24,738 nt of DNA, from NCBI GenBank assembly GCA_964462945.1, contig CAYWZW010000078.1, positions 1 through 24,738 of the forward strand, read 5' to 3'. A program made the position numbers and the translations under genes. Shown piece after piece: positions 24,563 to 24,738 of this stretch. Position 1 is the stretch's first letter. Every line of letters begins with the position of its first letter. The notes beneath the pieces were generated by a model. That model ran no database searches, was not told the origin of the DNA, and saw only the letters and a program-made list of their open reading frames with translations. Source of the DNA: GCA-020343675 sp964462945 (GTDB lineage Bacteria; Planctomycetota; Phycisphaerae; Sedimentisphaerales; Anaerobacaceae).

Positions 24563-24591
24563 ACTCTAACCGTCCAGCGAGCATCTGTCAA
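24563..24591 (-). promoter_or_regulatory. Probable promoter of the ThuA-GH116 block
   Basis: On the minus strand TTGACA (24591-24586) and TAGAGT (24568-24563) are 17 bases apart, with a start near 24556 and a leader of about 40 bases. No operator-like palindrome was recognised next to it. Confidence 0.45.
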
Positions 24592-24738
24592 TTTCCAAAT
24601 CATCCGCTGTTATGCCTTCGAATGAGTTCTGTAAATTGAAGGTTAGGCATATATTATTTTAGGTTATCCAGTTAGATATTAAGTGTCACTACTGTCCGGT
24701 TATAAGTTGAATAATGGCAATTGTTTATAGTTTTGAGA
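24592..24738. other. AT-rich intergenic end of the window
   Basis: No credible gene or RNA was recognised here. The stretch is noticeably AT-rich compared with the coding blocks on its left and may hold promoter elements for a gene beyond the window. Confidence 0.4.

Overview
The window looks like a chromosomal segment of a Planctomycetota bacterium, most likely of the Phycisphaerae/Sedimentisphaerales type. No rRNA is present, so this rests on gene style: very large secreted proteins built from Fn3-like, F5/8C-like and carbohydrate-binding modules, a pseudopilin with an H-X9-DG tail, a dockerin on a secreted protein, a Ser/Thr kinase fused to kinesin-light-chain type TPRs, and a block of ThuA, DUF1080 and xylose-isomerase-like TIM-barrel genes. 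Most genes are GC-rich. The NurA-like gene at the left edge and the PtuA/PtuB pair are visibly more AT-rich and look acquired.

Layout. 1-1263 (+): 3' part of a NurA-family nuclease gene. 1326-4907 (+): promoter, structured leader and a 1132-residue secreted multi-domain protein. 4962-8701 (-): the most striking unit, which in transcription order has a promoter, a cobalamin riboswitch, an intrinsic terminator, a secreted DUF4465 protein with a dockerin, a pseudopilin, and a DUF71/COG2102 ATP pyrophosphatase of the type linked to B12 salvage. I read it as a B12-repressed cobalamin capture and salvage operon. 8698-10856 (-): a two-gene Septu-type defence cassette (PtuA ATPase, PtuB HNH nuclease) with its own promoter. 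10975-12968 (-): an exported nitrilase-family amidohydrolase and a sugar isomerase/epimerase-like TIM barrel. 13115-15598 (-): a membrane Ser/Thr kinase with TPRs, divergent from a small FHA-domain gene (+). 16194-17462 (-): murA, divergent from a CPBP membrane protease gene (17585-18445, +). 18462-24513 (-): a probable glycoside-degradation operon of four genes: ThuA lipoprotein, D-tagatose 3-epimerase-like protein, DUF1080-ThuA fusion, GH116 glycosidase.

Short palindromic repeats are scattered through the right half. They do more than fill gaps: one carries the ribosome-binding site of murA, copies of another supply the stop codons of two unrelated genes, and a third lies in frame inside the DUF1080-ThuA gene and adds eight residues. 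No tRNA, rRNA, CRISPR array, transposase or integrase was seen.
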